A stretch of 64,000 bases of DNA, taken from contig PHBE01000003.1 in assembly GCA_002841885.1 (NCBI GenBank), forward strand, positions 1 to 64,000, given 5' to 3'. Of this stretch, positions 59,959 through 64,000 are shown in pieces (the first letter of the stretch is position 1; every line of letters begins with the position of its first letter). The notes beneath the pieces were generated by a model, which did no database searches, had not been told where the DNA came from, and was given only the letters and a program-made list of their open reading frames with translations. Source of the DNA: Deltaproteobacteria bacterium HGW-Deltaproteobacteria-18 (GTDB lineage: Bacteria; Desulfobacterota; Desulfovibrionia; Desulfovibrionales; Desulfomicrobiaceae). The translations under genes were made by a program, and so were the position numbers.

Positions 59959-60917
59959 AGGTTCCACTCCTTGAAAAAAGGCTGGTAGAATTCCAGTTCC
60001 TCGGGGACCGCCCCCCGGATTTCGCAGATGGAAGCGGCAAAGTCGTCTGCGCGCTTGAGCGCGGTGCTTTCCGGCCAGCACAAGAGCGTGCCCAGAATGC
60101 ATGCGGCGGAAAAAGCGTCGCCAGCGCCTACCGTGTCCACGATGCGCGAGGATTCCTTGCCGGGGGGAACGATACAGAGGTCATCGTTCCTGTCCAGCTG
60201 CCAGGCACCGTCTTTTCCGCAGGTCACGATCAGGCGATCGATGTCGAACATGCGCTTCAGTTCGGCTCCTCGGGCCTGCGCCAGTCCTGAGCCCGCCTTG
60301 AACATGTCGGCGAGGATACGCAATTCCTCATCGTTGAGTTTGACGATGCTTGCATTTTGCAGCGAAAACCGCGCGGTGTCCTCGTCATACCAGGGCTCGC
60401 GCAGATTGACGTCCAGAAATCGGGGAGCAGCGGCGATTTGCAGTATTTCCGACAACGCCTGCCGGGAAACTTGATGGCGCTGGCTCAGGGTTCCGAAATA
60501 GACAAGCCCGGGAGAGGCGGCTTTAGTCGCAGCAACGGCTCCGGCAGGGTCGATGAAGTCGTAGGCCTGCCGGGGCAGGATCTCGAAATGGTGCCCCGCG
60601 TTCCCGATATGAACCTGCACCTGGCCCGTGGGCAGGTCTCTGTCGATCTGGACTCCCGAGACATCCATGCCCCGTTCCTCCATGCCGGCAAGAACCCTGG
60701 CGCCAAGGTCGTCGTCTCCCAGCCGGGATATCATGACCGGTTTTTGTCCGAAGGCCGCCAGATGCCGGGCGGCATTGAAGGGTGCGCCGCCCAGAACCGC
60801 GCGATCAGGAAAGACATCAGCCAGAATTTCCCCAAAGAGAACGATGGGTGGATTCTGGCCATCGCGGGCGGGGCCTTGACGCGTGAAGGATTGCTGCGAA
60901 CCTGTCTTGTGTTTCAT
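59955..60917 (-). CDS. Fructokinase (PfkB family)
   Basis: 320 residues. GEILADVFPDRAVLGGAPFNAARHLAAFG and DTVGAGDAFSAACILGTLL are PfkB signatures, with the catalytic Asp in GAGDAF. It phosphorylates fructose to fructose-6-phosphate, the acceptor for the synthase. It is first in the four-gene sucrose operon, and its stop overlaps the synthase start. The order fructokinase, synthase, phosphatase, amylosucrase recalls sucrose clusters of methanotrophs. The N-terminus (about 20 residues) is longer than the family core. Confidence 0.87.
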   Translation of the reverse strand: MKHKTGSQQSFTRQGPARDGQNPPIVLFGEILADVFPDRAVLGGAPFNAARHLAAFGQKPVMISRLGDDDLGARVLAGMEERGMDVSGVQIDRDLPTGQVQVHIGNAGHHFEILPRQAYDFIDPAGAVAATKAASPGLVYFGTLSQRHQVSRQALSEILQIAAAPRFLDVNLREPWYDEDTARFSLQNASIVKLNDEELRILADMFKAGSGLAQARGAELKRMFDIDRLIVTCGKDGAWQLDRNDDLCIVPPGKESSRIVDTVGAGDAFSAACILGTLLCWPESTALKRADDFAASICEIRGAVPEELEFYQPFFKEWNL

Positions 60918-61548
60918 ATGGCGGAAGTCTCGTCATTATGTCGAATTTACAGGATGTTTATGTGTTTCATGCCTTATTGATGAATCATTACAGTCCGTAT
61001 TTATTGTTGAATTGTCATATCCAGTGGAGCAGTTGGATAGTTGAATGACGTTTTATCATTCCGATGAATTTGAGATATTTTTTACGGGATGTGTAATGTG
61101 CGGATCAATAAAAATAGCGATATAAATTTTTTTGTTACATTTTTAATGTGATTGATGTCAATAAAAGCAGGAATTGTTCATTTTGCGTGTAACAGATCCA
61201 GTCGGCAAATCAGGCTGCGCTCCGGCAAACGATGCCCGGTTCAGTCAGGCAGCCGGCGTGCCTCAAGATCACGACGACAACGGGCCTTGAGGGGGTATTT
61301 GTGGAGCTCACGTCTGCGGGAGACGGAGTCACCCTGAGGTGCTAAGGCTGAGCCCTGTTACGTGCTATGAGTTTGATCAAGAAAATCGACGAGTCGGAGT
61401 GCCTGTTCGAAAGGGGACGGTGAGGCCTGATCATTACGGGGCAATGACATGTTGCATGAAGCTGAGATCTTTGATCTGCAAGTGCTGGAGATGGAACGAA
61501 AAAAGGGAGCCGTAAGCTCCCTTTTTTTGTGTCATGTGCGTGAAGAGG
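60918..61548. other. Gene-free region between the sucrose operon and cstA
   Basis: About 630 bp. The first 270 bp (60918-61190) are strongly AT-rich with many T/A runs; they should contain the leftward promoter of the sucrose operon, though no single promoter stands out. From about 61200 to 61500 the GC content is normal and several short inverted repeats occur, but no credible open frame is seen. It ends at a bidirectional terminator, so a small RNA on the plus strand is possible. Confidence 0.5.
61505..61528. terminator. Bidirectional terminator after cstA
   Basis: GGGAGC (61505-61510) and GCTCCC (61516-61521), flanked by four As (preceded by more As) on the left and seven Ts on the right. 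It ends the leftward cstA transcript; the symmetry also allows termination of a rightward transcript. Confidence 0.88.
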
Positions 61549-63009
61549 TCAGCCGATGACCCCGGGGGAATCGACGGGGTCCACTTCCACCGGAGTGTTG
61601 CGCGCCGTGAGCATGAACCAGACGAAGCAGGCTGCGGCCACGGCGATGCCGATGGGGTAGCCGATTTCCTGGCTCAGGTGGAACGGGAACTCGGGGGCCA
61701 CGCAGAGGTAGGTGGCGCAGACCGCGGTCATGAAGGTCGCGGGCACGGAAGCGATCCAGTGCAGCTTGCCGTGGCGGACCAGGTACATGGCGGAAGCCCA
61801 CAGCACGATGGTGGCCAGGGTCTGGTTGGAGAAGCCGAAGTAGCGCCAGATGACGTTGAAGTCGGTCTTGGTGATCAGGAAACCGATGACGAACAGCGGG
61901 ACGGCGATCATGAGCCGCTTGGGAATGGACTTCTGTTCGATCTTGCTGAAGTCGGCGACGATCAGGCGGGCGGCGCGAAAGGCGGTGTCGCCCGAGGAGA
62001 TAGGCAGGATGATGACGCCGATGATGGCCAGGAAGCCGCCTATGGGGCCCATCAGGGTCGTGGCGACCTGGTCGACGACTGCGGCAGGGCCGCCGCTGGC
62101 CAGGGTGGCCTGCAGGGCTTCGGGGGTCTGGTAGAAGGTCATGCCGAGTGTTGCCCAGACCAGCGCGATGATGCCCTCGCCGATCATGGCGCCGTAGAAG
62201 ATCGGGCGTCCGCATTTTTCATCCGGGATGCAGCGCGCCATCATGGGCGACTGCGTGGCGTGGAAGCCGGAGATGGCGCCGCAGGCGATGGTGATGAACA
62301 TCAGCGGCCACATGGGCAGGCCTTTGGGATGCACGTTGGCCAGGCCGACTCCGTTGGGGAAGAAGGTGTAGCCGTCGACGATGAGCATGGTCGAGAGGCC
62401 GAAGGCCATGATCAGCAGACATGCCGTGAAGAGCGGGTAGAGGCGGCCGATGATCTTGTCCACGGGCAGGATGGTGGCCAGGAAGTAGTAGGCGAAGATG
62501 ATGCCGGTCCAGATGACCACGGCCGTGTTTTTGTCCACGTCGAAGCCAATCTTGTTGGCCAGGAGCTTGGCGGGTCCGAGAATGAAGACCACGCCGACCA
62601 GCAGCAGGAGCACGATGGAGAAGACATTCATGAACTGCTTGGCGAACTTGCCGAGGTTGTAGCCCACGGCGTCGGGGATGGACTTGCCGTCATAGCGGAC
62701 GGACATCATGCCCGAGAAGTAGTCGTGCACCGCGCCGGCGAAGATGCTGCCAAGAACGATCCAGACCAGTGCCGCCGGGCCGTAAAGGGCGCCGAGAATG
62801 GGGCCGAAGATGGGGCCGAGGCCCGCGATGTTCAGCAGCTGCACCATGTAGATGGTCTTGGGGTTCATCTTGACGTAGTCGACGCCGTCCTCCAGACGGC
62901 AGGCCGGGGTGGCCCGACAGGTGTCGACGCCGAAACTGGATTCGACGATCTTGCCGTAAACGAAATAGCCGGTAATGAGTGCCGCGACGGCAAAAAAGAA
63001 GTAAAACAA
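61549..63009 (-). CDS. cstA: CstA-family carbon-starvation/pyruvate transporter
   Basis: 486 residues, start TTG at 63007-63009 preceded by AAGGAGG. CstA features: GLGPIFGPILGALYGPAALVWIVLGSIFAGAVHDY, FATGISFHATQ-like block (GAISGFHATQSPMMARC), and ISSGDTAFRAARLIVADF. About 13 helices. Members such as BtsT/YjiY import pyruvate, CstA imports peptides or pyruvate. This is a shorter form than the E. coli protein of roughly 700 residues. A LytS-type kinase gene lies just upstream on the same strand, paralleling the BtsS-BtsT pairing. Confidence 0.92.
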   Translation of the reverse strand: MFYFFFAVAALITGYFVYGKIVESSFGVDTCRATPACRLEDGVDYVKMNPKTIYMVQLLNIAGLGPIFGPILGALYGPAALVWIVLGSIFAGAVHDYFSGMMSVRYDGKSIPDAVGYNLGKFAKQFMNVFSIVLLLLVGVVFILGPAKLLANKIGFDVDKNTAVVIWTGIIFAYYFLATILPVDKIIGRLYPLFTACLLIMAFGLSTMLIVDGYTFFPNGVGLANVHPKGLPMWPLMFITIACGAISGFHATQSPMMARCIPDEKCGRPIFYGAMIGEGIIALVWATLGMTFYQTPEALQATLASGGPAAVVDQVATTLMGPIGGFLAIIGVIILPISSGDTAFRAARLIVADFSKIEQKSIPKRLMIAVPLFVIGFLITKTDFNVIWRYFGFSNQTLATIVLWASAMYLVRHGKLHWIASVPATFMTAVCATYLCVAPEFPFHLSQEIGYPIGIAVAAACFVWFMLTARNTPVEVDPVDSPGVIG

Positions 63010-63149
63010 GTCTCCCTCCTTGGAAAAAAGTTGGTTGCGCCAAATCTCTTCAAATCAACGTCTGGTCATGCTGTCATGACCGGGACGGCTTGCCGGGTCG
63101 AACTCGGCGGATATTTCGCGCTTTAGGACAAGACAGGGGAGGGGACAAC

Positions 63150-63161
63150 GAAACATGTTTC
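63150..63161. promoter_or_regulatory. 12-bp palindrome in the cstA upstream region
   Basis: GAAACATGTTTC is perfectly symmetric, 140 bp before the cstA start, in the 244-bp gap to the kinase. It could be a regulator site; LytTR regulators normally bind direct repeats, so a different factor is possible. Confidence 0.4.
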
Positions 63162-63253
63162 AAATGTCTTTTTGAGCGCCTGAATTGCGCGAGAGGAGAG
63201 CCGAAACGTCTGGCGAGCGATGGGACTCAGAGGGGCCTGCGAAGAACAGGGGG

Positions 63254-64000
63254 CTAGACCCGGGCCGGCATGGGCAGCATGAAGTCGATGCAGGTGCCCT
63301 GGCCGGGCGCGCTGATGACCTGCGGGAGATAGGACGGGCCAAAGATCTGCTCCAGTCGCTGGAAGCAGTTGCGCACGCCGATCCCGCCGGAACGGGAATC
63401 AAGTCTGGTTTTGGCGAAGAGCCGGTCCACCTGGGTCTGGTTCATGCCGACCCCGTCATCCTTGACCTCAACATGCAGGCATGGGCCTTCCTTGCGCACC
63501 TGCACGCGGATCTCGCCGCCGTTTTCATGGGCCAGAATGCCGTGGCGCACGCTGTTTTCGACCAGGGGCTGGATGATCAGCGGCGGAATGGGCCAGGATT
63601 CGCATCCTTCCTGCACGTCGAAGTCGACCCGGATGCGTTCACCGAAGCGGGCCTGTTCGATGGCCAGATAACAGCGGATCTGATCCAGCTCTTCGGACAG
63701 GGGCACGAACCCCCGGCTCGCCTCCAGGCTTTTGCGCAGATAGCTGGAGAGGTCCTGCAGCAGGCTGCGGGCCTTTTCGGGACTGGTGCGGCAAAAGGAG
63801 GTGATGGTGTTCAGGGAGTTGAACAGGAAGTGCGGGTTGATCTGGGCCTGCAGGCGCCGGATCTCGGCATGGGCGAGCATGCGCTCGGTGATCTGGATGT
63901 TTTCAAGTTCGAGCTGTGTGGAAAAGAGGTTGCCAAGCCCCTTGCCGAGTTCGAAGAGCAGCAGGTCGAGGGATTTGTTGGCAGTGCCGTAGAACTTGAG
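63254..64000 (-). CDS. LytS/BtsS-type sensor histidine kinase, C-terminal part (cut by window edge)
   Basis: The gene enters from beyond position 64000 and ends at 63254; 248 codons are visible. The phospho-acceptor block RRLQAQINPHFLFNSLNTITSF and the HATPase motifs LIIQPLVENSVRHGI, VKDDGVGM and SGGIGVRNCFQRLEQIFG mark the His_kinase/LytS family, whose N-terminal membrane part lies outside the window. In E. coli BtsS senses pyruvate and controls the CstA-like BtsT; the same pairing here with cstA suggests a carbon-source sensor. Its response regulator must lie beyond the edge. Confidence 0.88.
   Translation of the reverse strand, partial: LKFYGTANKSLDLLLFELGKGLGNLFSTQLELENIQITERMLAHAEIRRLQAQINPHFLFNSLNTITSFCRTSPEKARSLLQDLSSYLRKSLEASRGFVPLSEELDQIRCYLAIEQARFGERIRVDFDVQEGCESWPIPPLIIQPLVENSVRHGILAHENGGEIRVQVRKEGPCLHVEVKDDGVGMNQTQVDRLFAKTRLDSRSGGIGVRNCFQRLEQIFGPSYLPQVISAPGQGTCIDFMLPMPARV

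Noticed and set aside
61369-61380. GAGTTTGATCAA resembling the start of 16S rRNA
   Set aside because: The following bases do not match 16S, and no other rRNA sequence is present; it is a chance match.
61449-61560. A 36-codon open frame starting at 61449
   Set aside because: It runs through the bidirectional terminator and has no conserved feature or ribosome site.

Overview
The window looks like a chromosomal stretch, roughly 60% GC, from a sulfate-reducing deltaproteobacterium of the Desulfovibrionales type (Desulfovibrio or Desulfomicrobium relatives; genus not provable from this sequence). The main evidence is a full-length DsrC with its two C-terminal cysteines, two HdrD/DsrK-like CCG iron-sulfur proteins, a DsrM/NarI-like membrane cytochrome b, TusA and DsrE-type sulfur carriers, an aldehyde:ferredoxin oxidoreductase, and the futalosine-route enzyme MqnE. 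No rRNA, tRNA, CRISPR array, phage or insertion sequence was recognised.

Layout. 1-7.9 kb: start of a tungsten aldehyde oxidoreductase (leftward), an unknown protein, RlpA, an IHF/HU-like protein, a radical SAM protein coupled to RimO, ribosomal protein S1, MqnE and a solitary 47-residue membrane protein. 8-11.5 kb: glgB-malQ glycogen pair. 11.5-15.6 kb (leftward): dsrC, two very small cysteine-rich proteins, cardiolipin synthase, a triple-PAS sensor. 15.8-21.8 kb: a MarR-controlled sulfur-carrier/electron-transfer operon (marR, dsrE-like, tusA, cytochrome b, HdrD-like, FadL-like) facing a rhodanese/metallo-beta-lactamase fusion. 22.6-28.6 kb: a coupled operon of RND pump, methyltransferase-like membrane protein and a glycosyltransferase that carries a ten-G tract. 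28.5-32.4 kb (leftward): a second CCG protein and three transporters. 32.6-38.9 kb: a GrlR-like protein, then a leftward nucleoside-type ABC transporter (BMP family) ending with cytosine deaminase.

39.6-46.2 kb: TRAP transporter behind a sigma-54-like promoter, a GH3 glucosaminidase-like enzyme, and ethanolamine ammonia-lyase eutBC without microcompartment genes nearby. 46.2-47 kb: a HigBA toxin-antitoxin pair beside a perfect 16-bp inverted repeat. 47-53.3 kb (leftward): complete Dpp/Opp peptide ABC operon ending in an M55 D-aminopeptidase. 53.5-54.9 kb: HIT protein and UbiA-family prenyltransferase. 55-60.9 kb (leftward): fructokinase, sucrose-phosphate synthase, sucrose-phosphatase, amylosucrase. 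61.5-64 kb (leftward): CstA-family transporter preceded by a LytS-type sensor kinase cut by the window edge.

How it fits together. Two separate polyglucan/sucrose modules (glgB-malQ and the sucrose/amylosucrase operon) suggest active carbohydrate storage or osmolyte turnover in an anaerobe. The sulfur operon pairs a quinone-facing cytochrome b and a thiol-disulfide type Fe-S protein with two cytoplasmic sulfur carriers, so it is the best candidate here for an uncharacterised system. Three transport operons share one design: an intercistronic hairpin directly after the binding-protein gene.
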